64,000 nt of DNA from Filibacter tadaridae (GCF_900609045.1 NZ_UXAV01000017.1:1-64000); one strand, 5' to 3'; shown: positions 9,101 through 18,707, counted from the first letter of the stretch. Program-made: numbers and translations. Notes: generated from the sequence alone by a model not told the origin.

Positions 9101-9657
9101 TTGTACGGATTACGTTTAGCGAGGAAACGTTTGAAAAGAATTTGGACTTTATTGCAGAGGCGCTTATTAAACGTGCAACGGAGACGTCAAGGCAGCGAAT
9201 TCGTCGTTATTTTTTAAATGAGTTTTATAAGGATCATGTGAAAATGTATCAGAAGTGCCCGATCTATTGGCAATTTGATAGTGGGAAAAATGACGGGTTT
9301 AAGGCCCTCGTGTATATGCATCGCTATGAGCCGGGACTCGCCGCACGCGTACGAACGGATTATCTTCATGTGCTTCAGAAGAAATATGAAGCGGAAATGG
9401 TTCGATTGGATATGATGTTGGAAGAAGAAGTATCAGTAACTGATAAAGCGAATGCGAAAAAATGGAAAGAAAAGTTGCAAAAGCAATTGTTAGAATGTCG
9501 ACAATATGATCAGGTTATTGCACATATAGCCTATCAAAATATTGATATCGACCTTGACGATGGCGTTAAAGTGAACTATGCGAAGTTCCAGCAAGTTGAA
9601 GTACCACAAGGTGAGGGGAGAAAGTCGGAAGTGGTGAATGTATTGAAGGAAATATGA
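6109..9657 (+). CDS. pglX: BREX adenine-specific DNA methyltransferase PglX
   Basis: An 1182-residue N6-adenine methyltransferase that marks host DNA at the BREX site so the system spares it. The S-adenosylmethionine motif DPCMGSGH is at about residues 311-318 and the catalytic NPPY at 496-499. The N-terminal 300 residues and the C-terminal third (from about 900) are the conserved BREX parts. The stretch between, roughly 7620-8830, is visibly more AT-rich than its surroundings and is the likely target-recognition region. The start ATG at 6109 has GGGGGAG before it. It follows a strong terminator, and an AlbA-type gene begins 28 bases after its stop. The frame is intact, with no obvious homopolymer switch. 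Confidence 0.95.
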   Translation: MNKTAIKNFAVTARRKLIADITQKAYQLGITQEEIKQPELFEEGFRINQQLYKKYEIEQRQKLIDEISGKGFDHVIEEVAYTWFNRFIAIRFMEVNDYLPTGIRVFSSLIEGKTEPDIVTEVNLVVDELNLDQPIVYRLQDEGDTADLFKYVLIRQCNKLGKIMPGMFEKIHDYTELLLPDQLLVDGSVVRDMVTMIGEADWKQQVEIIGWLYQYYISEKKDEVFAGLKKNQKITKENIPAATQLFTPKWIVQYMVENSLGRLWLESHPDDVLQQQWAYYLEEAVQEPAVQAELETLKNPNLKPEDITVLDPCMGSGHILVYAFDVLHEIYVSAGYAKRDIPKLILENNLYGLDIDDRASQLSYFALLMKACSYTPRILDETLIMNVCAIQQSNTINKDDAKNVIEQSDFEGDKESLQQDVEYILDVFYDAKEFGSILDVAIVNFEQLDEWLKYLQNEAFNDLFLDQYKENLLEEFPPFLQQAKIMSSKYDVVVTNPPYMAADGFNATLDNELTKRFPDSRTNLYSVFMEKIKSFNINAGYNAIITQHSWMYITSFKKLRTKLIDNQTIYNMVHLGTKAFEEINGEKVETTSYVLRNIQSGFYCGAYVRLVDYKNFRQKESEFFNKDNKYFYVQKEFNSVKGSPISYTMTKIIREIFLGNDNIGSVSYPKKGMFTGGNKKFIRQWYEIDINYFSDSISDLSNAFMSKLRYFPLNKGGEFRKWYGNRENVIKFDKENYELIDKNGGHRSPQFYFKKSLSWSKVTKKSLSFRFTPHGAINNDAGMAIYQKELDITMLIGLLNTKVIQKVISYYSDTMNYTQGDIVKIPFIDYGGNGVVIQVIEKCIAISKEDWDSFDLSWDFKRHPLLVRFKGERTIESAFRAWEREAEYRFNILKSNEEQLNEIFIKLYGLEDELTPEVEDADVTVRKADLPREVKSFISYAVGCMFGRYSLDQEGLVFAGGEFEPSKYTTFVADVDNVIPITDNQYFEDDIAGRFFEFVRITFSEETFEKNLDFIAEALIKRATETSRQRIRRYFLNEFYKDHVKMYQKCPIYWQFDSGKNDGFKALVYMHRYEPGLAARVRTDYLHVLQKKYEAEMVRLDMMLEEEVSVTDKANAKKWKEKLQKQLLECRQYDQVIAHIAYQNIDIDLDDGVKVNYAKFQQVEVPQGEGRKSEVVNVLKEI

Positions 9658-9685
9658 CGAAGCTTATTATTCGGAGGTGAATAAT

Positions 9686-11356
9686 TTGAATGAACTAGAA
9701 TTGAAGAACTTGTTAAATGAATTTAGAGGCCTCCCCGCTGAAAATGAATGGGTTGAATTTAAAGAAGCAAAAAATGATTATAGTTTTGATAACCTTGGGC
9801 AATACTTCTCCGCCTTAAGCAATGAATCAAATTTATTTTCTCAAGAATTTGGCTGGCTCATTTTTGGCGTTGAAGATAAAGAAAAAAAGATTGTTGGTAC
9901 TAAATATAGGGAAAAGCGTTCAGAACTAGATCGTTTGAAACATGAAATTGCTCAGAGTACGGGAGGACTTACATTCATAGAAATACATGAACTCTTCTAT
10001 CCTGAAGGAAGGGTTGTAATATTTCAAATTCCCGCTGCACCTAAGGGCATTCCAACACCGTGGAAAGGTCATTATTTCGGTAGAAGTGGTGAGTCCAAGG
10101 TAGCGCTTAATATGCAAGAAATCGAACAAATTCGAGGTCAATCTCAATATAACGACTGGTCCGCCGTTGTTCTGCCAGAGGTAACGATTGAAGATTTGGA
10201 CAGTAAAGCGATTCAGCGTGCTAGAAGCGAATATAAAAAGAAAAATCCTCGTATAGCTGATGATGTGGATAGTTGGGATGATTTTACTTTTTTAAACAAA
10301 GTGAAATTAACGATTAAAGGCCAACTGACTAGGGCAGCAATATTATTACTTGGAATTCCCGAATCGGAACAATACTTGGTGCCCGCATCGGCAAGAATGA
10401 CATGGATTTTAAAAGGGGAACATAATAACGAGTTGGATTATGAACATTTTGGTCCGCCATTACTATTGAATACAGATGAATTGTTTTCAAAAATACGTAA
10501 TCTAAGGTATCGTTATATCCCTGAGCAAAGTTTGTTCCCACTTGAGATCTATCAATATGATTCTTATGTAATTCGTGAAGCTTTACACAACTGTATTGCG
10601 CATCAAGATTATACACTTCATAGTAGAATTAATGTTGTAGAGAAACCCGATGAACTTATTTTTACCAACGTTGGAGATTTTATTCCTGGAAACATTTCCA
10701 ATGTAATTCATAGCGATACACCACAAGAATTTTATCGAAATCGTTTTTTAGCTGAGGCAATGGTAAATTTAAATATGATTGATACGATTGGTTCAGGCAT
10801 TAAGAAAATGTTCAATGAGCAGAGAAAGAGATTTTTTCCGATGCCTGATTATGATTTGAGTAATCCAGGTAAAGTTGTTGTGAAAATTCATGGAAAAGTG
10901 ATTGACTACAATTATACCCGTGTTTTGATTAATAATTTGAATATGGATTTAGATGCTGTCATTGCATTAGATAAGGTTCAAAAGAAACAGCAAATAACAA
11001 AGCAAGAACTAGCAATGTTACGTAAACTAGGAGTCGTTGAAGGGAGAGCATCAAATCTATACGTGTCAGCAGAGATTGCCGAGATTACAGGCGATAAGGA
11101 AACTTATATTCGAAACAAAGCATTTAATAGGGATTATTACAAGCAAGTAATCCATTCTTATCTCGAGCAATATCACCAAGCTACTAGGGAAAATATTAAT
11201 AACTTGTTAATGGATAAAATTTCGGATTCTTTAAATGAGAAGCAAAAAAATAAATATATTGGTAATTTGTTATATGATATGTCGAAAAAAGACAAAAGTA
11301 TAGTGAATATAGGCTCGCCCCGTTATTCCAAATGGGTATTGAACGATAAGTCTTAA
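9686..11356 (+). CDS. AlbA/Schlafen-type ATP-binding protein inserted in the BREX operon
   Basis: A 556-residue protein. The N-terminal AlbA_2 (Schlafen-like, PF04326) domain shows ENEWVEFKEAKN near residues 20-30 and the glycine-rich GWLIFGVEDKEKKIVG. A middle ATP-binding domain of the HATPase_c_4 type has REALHNCIAHQDY near 297-309 and then a TNVGDF box. The C-terminal 150 residues look like winged-helix DNA-binding segments. Such proteins are often annotated as RecG-like regulators, and several Schlafen-type proteins act in phage defence. I choose TTG at 9686, eight bases after GGAGG; the in-frame GTG at 9677 lies inside that site. It sits between pglX and pglZ, where the basic type 1 operon has no gene, so it may be a regulator or an added effector. 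Its function is inferred only. Confidence 0.85.
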   Translation: MNELELKNLLNEFRGLPAENEWVEFKEAKNDYSFDNLGQYFSALSNESNLFSQEFGWLIFGVEDKEKKIVGTKYREKRSELDRLKHEIAQSTGGLTFIEIHELFYPEGRVVIFQIPAAPKGIPTPWKGHYFGRSGESKVALNMQEIEQIRGQSQYNDWSAVVLPEVTIEDLDSKAIQRARSEYKKKNPRIADDVDSWDDFTFLNKVKLTIKGQLTRAAILLLGIPESEQYLVPASARMTWILKGEHNNELDYEHFGPPLLLNTDELFSKIRNLRYRYIPEQSLFPLEIYQYDSYVIREALHNCIAHQDYTLHSRINVVEKPDELIFTNVGDFIPGNISNVIHSDTPQEFYRNRFLAEAMVNLNMIDTIGSGIKKMFNEQRKRFFPMPDYDLSNPGKVVVKIHGKVIDYNYTRVLINNLNMDLDAVIALDKVQKKQQITKQELAMLRKLGVVEGRASNLYVSAEIAEITGDKETYIRNKAFNRDYYKQVIHSYLEQYHQATRENINNLLMDKISDSLNEKQKNKYIGNLLYDMSKKDKSIVNIGSPRYSKWVLNDKS

Positions 11357-11711
11357 AACTTTTAAAATGAGATTCAGGACTGTTTATTATTCCATGAGAA
11401 CGACTAATCTTGGGATCTTTTCAAAACTTTAATATGTATTAAATTTAAACAAAGTTATTGCCAAGTTTTAAAAAGTTTTAGAAATAAGTTATTAAAGCTG
11501 TGGAAAGTCTCTAGGGCTGCTGATATGACAGGTTTTTTCTATAACTAATGGATAAAAACTAAAAGAACTAAGTTAAACTTAAGTTTTAGGATATTATAAA
11601 ATGAATATCCTACGGCGGGCGGAAGTTTATTTGAAAGAAAGAAAAAAGAAGACGAAATAAGGACAGTGACTAGAATTGTGTACTGCCCTTTTTCATTTGG
11701 AGGTGAATCTG
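11357..11711. other. AT-rich gap inside the BREX operon
   Basis: A 355-bp stretch with no coding frame of note. It is very AT-rich, with several TTTTAAA runs. It ends in a hairpin (11661-11693) and the pglZ ribosome site. Together with the upstream AlbA gene it looks like an insertion that pushed pglX and pglZ apart. A promoter for pglZ may lie here, but no convincing -35/-10 pair was found. Confidence 0.6.
11661..11693 (+). terminator. Imperfect hairpin with U-run before pglZ
   Basis: GGACAGTGAC pairs imperfectly with GTGTACTGCCC around TAGAATT and is followed by TTTTT, only 19 bases before the pglZ start. It could act as a leaky terminator or attenuator. Confidence 0.55.
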
Positions 11712-14285
11712 ATGAAAATGTCTGAAATACAGTTATTATTGAAAGCCTCGTTTGAAAAGGAGCTTCTAAACCATCAAAAACGACATGTCGTCTTTTGGTA
11801 TGACGCGGAAGGAGAATTCTTGGAAGACATAAAGGAATTAGTACTGGAAGGTGTCTGTATTTGGATGCTAACGGAAAATAACTTGTTCGCGACTAAGTAT
11901 GAATTAGAAACGGTGGATCCCGGTTCACATTTCTTGTTATACGCGAATATGGAAAAGCCAGCGCCGCGTGAAGATTGGTTGCTGTCGATTTTGAAAATGG
12001 GTTCTGAATTCCAGACGGATCGGGTGACGATTATGATGCGGGAACTTGGGATAACGGATGATACCTTGCGTCCTGTTTTTAAGAAATATACACGGTTTTT
12101 CAATAATAGGACAAGGTATTCGGCGTTTACATCATATAAAACAAACCGTTATACGGAGGAAATGATTGATCTTACCGTTCTCGCGGCTTTGGTAAAAAGT
12201 CCCTTCAATACACTTGACGATATCATACGTACACTATTCAAACTGCACGGGGATGAAATGCATATAGCATGGAACATTATCGAGAAGTATGGTGATATTG
12301 AAACGTTTTGGCTTCTTGCGGAGCGTTATTATGGGTATTCATTGAAAGAAAAATCACTATCCTCGTTACTGAACCATTTTGTTTTGACTTATTTGTCAGA
12401 ACAGGTCTCTTTCATCGATTTCCCTGATAGTTGGCAACAATATGTTTCGAACAAACCAACGAATGCAATAATCTATATAGATAGCTGGATGAATCATCGC
12501 ACGGATCAATCTATTTTCAATGAGCGGATGGATGAGTTGTCCGAAGTTTTAAATGTTAATGCTTCAATAGAGGAATGGGAAATAGAAAAAGTTGCTGAAG
12601 CAGATACCTTTCGTGCGTTCGATGAGAATGTGATCCATTATTTGCAGAAACAGTTGATTTCGGGAGCCAATCAGTTCGATTCATATGAAGAACTGATCAA
12701 AAAAAGAAGACGTTTACATTGGTATCCCGAGTATCAACATGACTATGAAGCGATTGAGTATGCTAGGTGTCTAAGTAAGTTTGCACATGAGAAAAACCGG
12801 CATATACCCGAACAGCCTGCTAATGAGCTGTTCCAACTGTACGAAAATGATTATTTTCAAGCGGATCTGTATTATCGGAAATTCTATACTGCCTATGATC
12901 GAGTGAAGAATAAGGAACGTTTGTCGGCACTTCAGACGATTGTTGAGGATTTGTATACGAACTGGTTTTTGCAGGAGCTTTCGGTGAAATGGACAAGCAG
13001 TTTGGAACGACAACAGCATCAGGGCTGGCCCTTAAAGGAGATTGAACAGCAGTCAAATTTTTATCGTACATATGTACAACCATACGTTTCAGGGGGAGAA
13101 AGACTATTTGTCGTTGTGTCCGATGCACTTCGATTTGAAGTTGCAAAAGAACTTATCGATACGCTGAATCATGAACGAAAAGCATCCACAACATTGAAAG
13201 CCATACAAAGTGTTGTACCCTCTTATACAGATCTTGGAATGGCGGCCTTACTCCCGCATAATAAGATTAGATATGAGGGTCAAGACGTTTTTGTCGATGG
13301 GATACGTGCTACCGGAATCGCGAACAGGAAAAAGATTCTGAACCGGTCTGTTGAAGAAACATTTGCGCTAACCTACCAGGATTTTATCGTGAGAAGTAGA
13401 AGCGAATTACGACAGTTGTTAGTTGGCAAAAAGCTTATCTATATTTATCATAATGAGATTGATGCAAGAGGCGATCATGCGGCAACTGAAATGGGTGTCT
13501 TTGAAGCTGTCGATGACACGATGAATGATATCCGGCTTATTATCAATCAGCTAGTGAATGCTGTAAGTGCATCGACAATCATGATTACTGCCGACCATGG
13601 TTTTATCTATCAGCGAGATCAATTAGAAAAGCGGGATAAAATACCGAAAGAAGTAGATGACGCACGTATATCGACACGTAGATTTATATTGTCTGACCAA
13701 GAAGTGAATGTAGATAGCACATTGACCTATTCCATGGATTACATACTAGAATCTGACCAACAGTTGTATGCTACGGTTCCAAAAGGAGCTGACAGGTTTC
13801 AAGTGCAGGGGGCAGGTGCGAATTATGTACATGGCGGGGCGATGCTTCAAGAAATTGTTGTGCCGGTCATCACGTTTAAGAATGACCGTAGTAAACATTC
13901 AGGGAATGATCTTCGAAAAGTAGAAGTGAAATTGACGAACCCGGTTCGGAAAATTACAGGTATCATCACATATTTGGAGTTTTTCCAAACGGAGAAGGTT
14001 GAGGGGAAAAGACGGCCGAATCGATTACTTGCTTATTTTGTGAATGAAGAAGGGCAGCGGATTTCCAATGAGAATATCATTATCGCGGATAGTCCTTCGG
14101 GGGATCCACGCGACCGAACATACAGGGAGAAGTTTGTCTTTAGAACAATGCGCTACAATCGAAAAGCCCGTTATTATTTGATACTTCAAGAAGAGGAAAA
14201 AACGCCGCATTCGATTTATGATAAAATCCCATTTTCAATTGATATAACAATTTCAGAGAATGGTAGTGATAAACACAGTGATTGA
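11712..14285 (+). CDS. pglZ: BREX phosphatase-fold protein PglZ
   Basis: An 857-residue protein carrying the PglZ (alkaline-phosphatase superfamily) domain. The metal-site phrases VVVSDALRFEVAKEL (about residue 466) and MITADHGFIYQR (about 623) are both present. PglZ is the hallmark gene of BREX and is required for methylation and exclusion; its enzymatic role is not settled. The frame is open from 11676, but the real start is the ATG at 11712, which has GGAGG 8 bases before it; the upstream codons lie in a hairpin. The C-terminal 150 residues form a beta-rich domain (EVKLTNPVRKITG onwards). In described type 1 operons brxL follows; here a terminator follows instead. Confidence 0.95.
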   Translation: MKMSEIQLLLKASFEKELLNHQKRHVVFWYDAEGEFLEDIKELVLEGVCIWMLTENNLFATKYELETVDPGSHFLLYANMEKPAPREDWLLSILKMGSEFQTDRVTIMMRELGITDDTLRPVFKKYTRFFNNRTRYSAFTSYKTNRYTEEMIDLTVLAALVKSPFNTLDDIIRTLFKLHGDEMHIAWNIIEKYGDIETFWLLAERYYGYSLKEKSLSSLLNHFVLTYLSEQVSFIDFPDSWQQYVSNKPTNAIIYIDSWMNHRTDQSIFNERMDELSEVLNVNASIEEWEIEKVAEADTFRAFDENVIHYLQKQLISGANQFDSYEELIKKRRRLHWYPEYQHDYEAIEYARCLSKFAHEKNRHIPEQPANELFQLYENDYFQADLYYRKFYTAYDRVKNKERLSALQTIVEDLYTNWFLQELSVKWTSSLERQQHQGWPLKEIEQQSNFYRTYVQPYVSGGERLFVVVSDALRFEVAKELIDTLNHERKASTTLKAIQSVVPSYTDLGMAALLPHNKIRYEGQDVFVDGIRATGIANRKKILNRSVEETFALTYQDFIVRSRSELRQLLVGKKLIYIYHNEIDARGDHAATEMGVFEAVDDTMNDIRLIINQLVNAVSASTIMITADHGFIYQRDQLEKRDKIPKEVDDARISTRRFILSDQEVNVDSTLTYSMDYILESDQQLYATVPKGADRFQVQGAGANYVHGGAMLQEIVVPVITFKNDRSKHSGNDLRKVEVKLTNPVRKITGIITYLEFFQTEKVEGKRRPNRLLAYFVNEEGQRISNENIIIADSPSGDPRDRTYREKFVFRTMRYNRKARYYLILQEEEKTPHSIYDKIPFSIDITISENGSDKHSD

Positions 14286-14327
14286 AAAGCGGAAGCATCT
14301 CGATGTATAGAGAGGCTTCCGCTTTTT
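14285..14327. terminator. Bidirectional terminator after pglZ
   Basis: AAAAGCGGAAGC pairs with GCTTCCGCTTTTT, with a short inner CTC/GAG stem. It serves pglZ on the plus strand and the convergent symporter gene on the minus strand, and marks the end of the BREX block. Confidence 0.88.
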
Positions 14328-14349
14328 CAATCCCCTAAACAAAACCACA

Positions 14350-15699
14350 TCACCATTTAAAAACACCCAAAGCATCCAAAAACACAATCACAATAGCAAG
14401 AGGAGCCACATATTTCAATAAATAAAACCAGCCCGTAAAAAATAACTTCCCTACATTCGAGCCTTGTCTCATTTCCTCAAACAGCTCACTCTTCGAAAGT
14501 TTCAACGGAATGAAAATAGAAATCAACAGCGCACCAAGGGGCATCAACACATTACTCACTGTGAAATCGACCAAGTCGAAAAATGTCTTATCAAAGATTT
14601 TAACATCAGCCATGACTCCGTAGGACAAACAAGAAGGGACGCCTACGACAAAAATGGCCATGCCGATAATCCAAGTGAACCTTTTGCGTTTCGATGGATC
14701 ATTTTTAGTCATCGTCGCAACAATGATTTCGATCATGGAAAAAGCCGAAGTAAGAGCAGCAAATAAAAATAAAAGCAAAAATGCTATAAAGAACAAGACC
14801 CCAAACGGCATTTGGTTGAAAACGGCGGGCAGTACGGAGAAAATCAATGTCGGACCTGCATCCGGCTCAAGACCGAATGAAAATACACCCGGAAATATAG
14901 CTAACCCAGCTAATAATACGATGACAATATTCATGGAAATAATCGATATCGCAGAACTCGGCAAGTTTTGCGTTTTAGGAAGATAAGAAGCATATGTGAC
15001 CATAACGGACACGCCTAAAGTGAGTGTGAAAAATGCCTGTCCAAGCGCGAACAAAATAGTTTCCGACGTCAATTTAGTGAAATCTGGAACGAGCAGAAAC
15101 TTTACCCCCTCCAGAGCGCCATCCAAACTAAGGGAGCGAATCACTAAAATGATGAATAAAACCAGTAAAGCGGGCATCATGATTTTACTCGCTTTTTCAA
15201 TCCCTTTTTGAACCCCTTTAGCGACAACTACGATAGTTAGTACGATAAAGAATAATTGAGCAACCAGTGTAGAGAATGGGTTTGAAATAATCTGACCGAA
15301 TAACGGACCGAAATCCTCTGTCGCAAGACCAGCCGTGCCTCCGCTCAACGCCTTAATCAGGTAAAGAATAATCCACCCGCCTACAACGCTGTAAAAAGAT
15401 AAAACTAAAAAGCTGGAGATGACGCCGATTATTCCCGTAACATGCCAGAAAGAGCGGGGTGCCAGTTTTTTATAGGTCGAAATGGCATCACTTTGACTTT
15501 TACGTCCAATGATAAATTCACCGATTAAAAGCGGTAATCCTAATAACAGTGTGAATAGCAAAAAGACAAGTAAAAAAGCACCGCCCCCACCCGTACCTGC
15601 AACATAAGGGAACTTCCATATCGCCCCCAGTCCAATTGCCGAACCGGCAGCCGCCATGATGAATCCTATTTTTGACTTCCAATGTTCTTGTTGTTCCAT
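14350..15699 (-). CDS. Sodium:neurotransmitter symporter family (NSS) amino acid transporter
   Basis: A 449-residue membrane protein with about eleven hydrophobic helices. The N-terminus carries the NSS signature: [17 protein letters not shown] and [13 protein letters not shown] in helix 1-2, then [14 protein letters not shown]. These proteins (LeuT, MhsT, TnaT) import amino acids with sodium; bacterial members of this length with eleven helices are close to MhsT. The substrate cannot be told from sequence. The ATG at 15699 has GGAAGGA nine bases before it; the frame could open at TTG 15708, but that codon abuts the ribosome site. It is convergent with the BREX operon, is not part of it, and shares its terminator. 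Confidence 0.9.
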   Translation of the reverse strand: MEQQEHWKSKIGFIMAAAGSAIGLGAIWKFPYVAGTGGGGAFLLVFLLFTLLLGLPLLIGEFIIGRKSQSDAISTYKKLAPRSFWHVTGIIGVISSFLVLSFYSVVGGWIILYLIKALSGGTAGLATEDFGPLFGQIISNPFSTLVAQLFFIVLTIVVVAKGVQKGIEKASKIMMPALLVLFIILVIRSLSLDGALEGVKFLLVPDFTKLTSETILFALGQAFFTLTLGVSVMVTYASYLPKTQNLPSSAISIISMNIVIVLLAGLAIFPGVFSFGLEPDAGPTLIFSVLPAVFNQMPFGVLFFIAFLLLFLFAALTSAFSMIEIIVATMTKNDPSKRKRFTWIIGMAIFVVGVPSCLSYGVMADVKIFDKTFFDLVDFTVSNVLMPLGALLISIFIPLKLSKSELFEEMRQGSNVGKLFFTGWFYLLKYVAPLAIVIVFLDALGVFKW

Positions 15700-15911
15700 A
15701 GTGTCCAATCCTTCCGATAACCAATCAATTCTTATATTGACTACTCTTCATCCTAACGTAATCATGGGTTGCTGTCACCCAACTAACAGGGGTGAAAAAC
15801 TTGATTGCCAATAGCTGAATGACAAGTCAAATCAGCGAGGATTGGTTGTTTGGTCTGTTATACTATAAGTAAAGAATCACCGTTTGTTACTACTAAAAGG
15901 GGGCGAACAGA

Positions 15912-17735
15912 ATGATTGGAAGAAATGATCCCTGCTCTTGCGGGAGTGGGAAGAAATATAAGAAGTGTTGCGGTTCCAAAGGGACGAACATCGTTGAAAT
16001 GATTGTAAATGAAGAACTGGATAGAGTGCTGACCGGTTATTTCGATAATTACCCAGAAGGTACAGATCGTGAGAATATGATGAGAGTCATGCGGCAATGG
16101 GTGAGTCGTCTATCGGATAGTTGGGAAAAGGATCATATTGAAGAAGCTTCGAGTGAATTTTATTTATTTATCCAACATAAAGAGCTTTGGCATACATATT
16201 TAACACAGCAGATGGAGCTGGCAAAACGGGATGCAGTCCTTGCGGTATTAAAGGAATGGAACGAGCCATTCATGCTGCTCGCGGAAATCATACATGCCGA
16301 TAAGGGGATGCTGACTGTACGTGAATTGTTCAGTGAAAAAAGTTATCAGGTAGCACGTAATGAGGGAATGCCGACAGATCCCGGCACGTTACTGTTTGGA
16401 GTTGTTCTACGCGACCCTCGAAAAATGGAAAACGCAATAGCGCCCGTGTCCTCCATGATGTTCCTCGCGAAATGGAGCAAGCAGACAAAGAAATCACTTG
16501 TAGAATTACGAAAAGCAGTCGCAGAAAAATCGCCCGAACAATTTTTACTGGACCATGCGCTCGATATATATGAGTTATTCATCAAAAGAAGTATGGCATC
16601 CATGAATGAACTTGTGGAAGAAGTGCTTGAACCATCACAACTTAGCGCCCTTACAGCTTTAGACGTGTCACTTCGGGAATTGGAACAAAGTGCGAACTCA
16701 CAGGAAATTATGCACAAATTAGCAGTTGCTTATTTTTTAAATGACAATAAAGAAGTTCCGATAGAAGGGGATTTCTTGGCAGCTGCTGTGAAAACTGGAA
16801 TGGAAATCGGTGCAGTCCAAGAAACCGGTCTTACTGAAGACGCGATTATGGAGTTATTTACTGCAACAAATGAAGGGTCTAAACGCTATGCAAAAGAGCT
16901 ATCCACTTTGTACACGGACATGATGGACAGTGGGGATGAACCGATGGCTGAGCGTGTCTATGATATCGGGACCGATCCACGACCAACGGAAAAAGCGCTT
17001 TGGGAAACATCGATGACTACGGGAGGAGTTGTCCAGCCGGAACGTAAGCCCGGCATTGCAAAAGCGCGTGCACAACTCCTTGCATTTGAAGCCTACCTCG
17101 CAGAAACGGAAGAGGAACGTCGAAACTTAGCGGAAAAGGCAGCAATAATCGATGCAGCGAATCCCGATGTTCTACTCTTGCAAACGGAAATGGAAGAAGA
17201 CGCTTCAAAGGTAGTGGAGCTGTATGAAAAAGCAATTGGACATGCAAGTCGTACCTTTGAAGCGGGCGAGAACCCATGGCAAAACATTCCGAACCGCCCA
17301 TTTATGCGTGCAGCATTTGCCTATGGCGTTCATTTGTTTACAACAAGTGAGTACAATGAGGCCGCATGGATATTCAAAGACTTGCTGAAAATGAATCAAA
17401 CGGATAACCAAGGTGCAAGGTATGAAGCGGTCGCTTCTCTTATTCATGCGAAACGTTTCACAGAAGCAGCAGAAATTCTTGTTCGCTACGAAAAAGGATC
17501 GCAGCACGATGCGACGTATCTGTATCTCGACTGGAAGCTTGAGTATGAAGGATCAGAAGGAAAGTCCGAAAGTGCCGATGATATGCTACAAGCGGCCGCA
17601 AAACTGAACGGCCATGTCCATCACTTAATGACGTTCAAGGTGCAGACCATCCCTTATCCAAAGTATGTAACTGTTGAACCGGGAAGTGTCGAAGAAGCGA
17701 GATACATTTGGTTATTGCTAAACGGCGGTAAGTAA
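15912..17735 (+). CDS. SEC-C motif protein, long paralogue
   Basis: A 607-residue soluble protein. It opens with a zinc-binding SEC-C motif, RNDPCSCGSGKKYKKCC at residues 3-19, the module found at the SecA C-terminus and in many uncharacterised proteins. The first 320 residues align well by eye with the product at 21464 (shared phrases: MIGRNDPC, EYFLF/EFYLF, EGMP-D-G-L-FGVVL). The further 250 residues are helical with repeated AxxxY-type spacing (for example FAYGVHLFTTSEYNEAAWIFKDLLKMN), suggesting TPR-like repeats. No enzyme motif is seen. A -10 like TATACT precedes it near 15858 and GGGGGC before the ATG. The role is unknown; the zinc knuckle plus helical repeats suggest binding of protein or nucleic acid. 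Confidence 0.85.
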   Translation: MIGRNDPCSCGSGKKYKKCCGSKGTNIVEMIVNEELDRVLTGYFDNYPEGTDRENMMRVMRQWVSRLSDSWEKDHIEEASSEFYLFIQHKELWHTYLTQQMELAKRDAVLAVLKEWNEPFMLLAEIIHADKGMLTVRELFSEKSYQVARNEGMPTDPGTLLFGVVLRDPRKMENAIAPVSSMMFLAKWSKQTKKSLVELRKAVAEKSPEQFLLDHALDIYELFIKRSMASMNELVEEVLEPSQLSALTALDVSLRELEQSANSQEIMHKLAVAYFLNDNKEVPIEGDFLAAAVKTGMEIGAVQETGLTEDAIMELFTATNEGSKRYAKELSTLYTDMMDSGDEPMAERVYDIGTDPRPTEKALWETSMTTGGVVQPERKPGIAKARAQLLAFEAYLAETEEERRNLAEKAAIIDAANPDVLLLQTEMEEDASKVVELYEKAIGHASRTFEAGENPWQNIPNRPFMRAAFAYGVHLFTTSEYNEAAWIFKDLLKMNQTDNQGARYEAVASLIHAKRFTEAAEILVRYEKGSQHDATYLYLDWKLEYEGSEGKSESADDMLQAAAKLNGHVHHLMTFKVQTIPYPKYVTVEPGSVEEARYIWLLLNGGK

Positions 17736-17762
17736 GGGGTTAAAAAATAAATCATACAATGA

Positions 17763-17816
17763 AAAAAGAGCTATCCCGTACGCCAACCAACAGTTGACGT
17801 ATGAGGTAGCTCTTTC
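17763..17816. terminator. Bidirectional terminator
   Basis: A long stem (AAAGAGCTA with TAGCTCTTT, extended by TACG/CGTA and CAAC/GTTG) lies between the convergent SEC-C and AIM24 genes. Confidence 0.85.
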
Positions 17817-17828
17817 GATTTCGTAACG

Positions 17829-18626
17829 TTATTTCCCGCCTAGCATGTTAAATAGTCCGCCTGCAATACTGCCTTCATCGGAAGATTTACCGCCCGGCGT
17901 TTGTGGGGCAGCCGCAAATACTCGACTTGCGAGTCTTGAAAATGGTAATGATTGAATCCAGACGCTACCAGGACCTTTCAATGTAGCGAAGAACAAACCT
18001 TCACCACCGAATAAAGCCGTTTTCACGCCTTTAACCATTTCAATATCATAATTTACATCTTTTGTCATTGCAACAAGACAACCAGTATCAACGCGAAGTG
18101 TTTCACCGGCACGGAGTTGTTTCTCAATTATCGTTCCGCCCGCATGAACAAACGTCATACCGTCGCCTTCAAGTTTTTGCATGATGAATCCTTCGCCCCC
18201 GAAAAAGCCTGCACCGAGTTTGCGTTGAAATTCAATGCCAATCGTTACACCTTTTGCAGCAGCTAGGAACGCGTCTTTTTGACAAACAATTTTACCGCCA
18301 TACCGGCTTAAATCGAGTGGAATGATTTTGCCGGGATAAGGTGATGCAAACGAAGCATGTTTTTTTCCTGAACCCACATTTGTGAAAGTCGTCATAAACA
18401 AACTTTCACCAGTAAGTACCCGCTTTCCGGCGCCCATCAGTTTACCCATAATTCCTTTACCTGAAGAACCTGCACCGTCTCCGAAAATAGTCTCCATCTG
18501 GATACCGTCTTCCATCATCATTAAGCTGCCCGCTTCCGCAATAACTGTCTCTTGCGGATCAAGTTCCACTTCTACAAACTGCATATCGTCGCCGTAAAGC
18601 TTGTAATCAATTTCGTGATTATTCAT
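17829..18626 (-). CDS. AIM24 family protein
   Basis: A 265-residue protein of the AIM24/TIGR00266 (DUF124) family, a beta-rich TRAF-like fold of unknown activity. Evidence is the N-terminal [17 protein letters not shown], the glycine-rich [14 protein letters not shown], and repeated [14 protein letters not shown] and [15 protein letters not shown] motifs. The C-terminus is a low-complexity glycine/serine tail. I choose ATG 18626: a GGAGG lies over codons 1-2 of the longer frame and is the ribosome site. The gene ends at a terminator shared with the SEC-C gene. A second, divergent family member lies at 25767. Confidence 0.88.
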   Translation of the reverse strand: MNNHEIDYKLYGDDMQFVEVELDPQETVIAEAGSLMMMEDGIQMETIFGDGAGSSGKGIMGKLMGAGKRVLTGESLFMTTFTNVGSGKKHASFASPYPGKIIPLDLSRYGGKIVCQKDAFLAAAKGVTIGIEFQRKLGAGFFGGEGFIMQKLEGDGMTFVHAGGTIIEKQLRAGETLRVDTGCLVAMTKDVNYDIEMVKGVKTALFGGEGLFFATLKGPGSVWIQSLPFSRLASRVFAAAPQTPGGKSSDEGSIAGGLFNMLGGK

Positions 18627-18707
18627 GTTTGCCTCCATTAATACTCTATTTGTTAGTTATTTATACGTTCCGATTTGCCAAAGGTTTCATCGATTAGTCA
18701 AGCAGGC

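Noticed and set aside
11676-11711. Longer start for PglZ
   Set aside because: The extra 12 codons lie in the hairpin before the ribosome site; GGAGG at 11699 points to ATG 11712.
14286-14349. Possible remnant of brxL after pglZ
   Set aside because: Only 64 bp separate the two convergent genes and they are filled by a terminator; no brxL-like sequence can be read.
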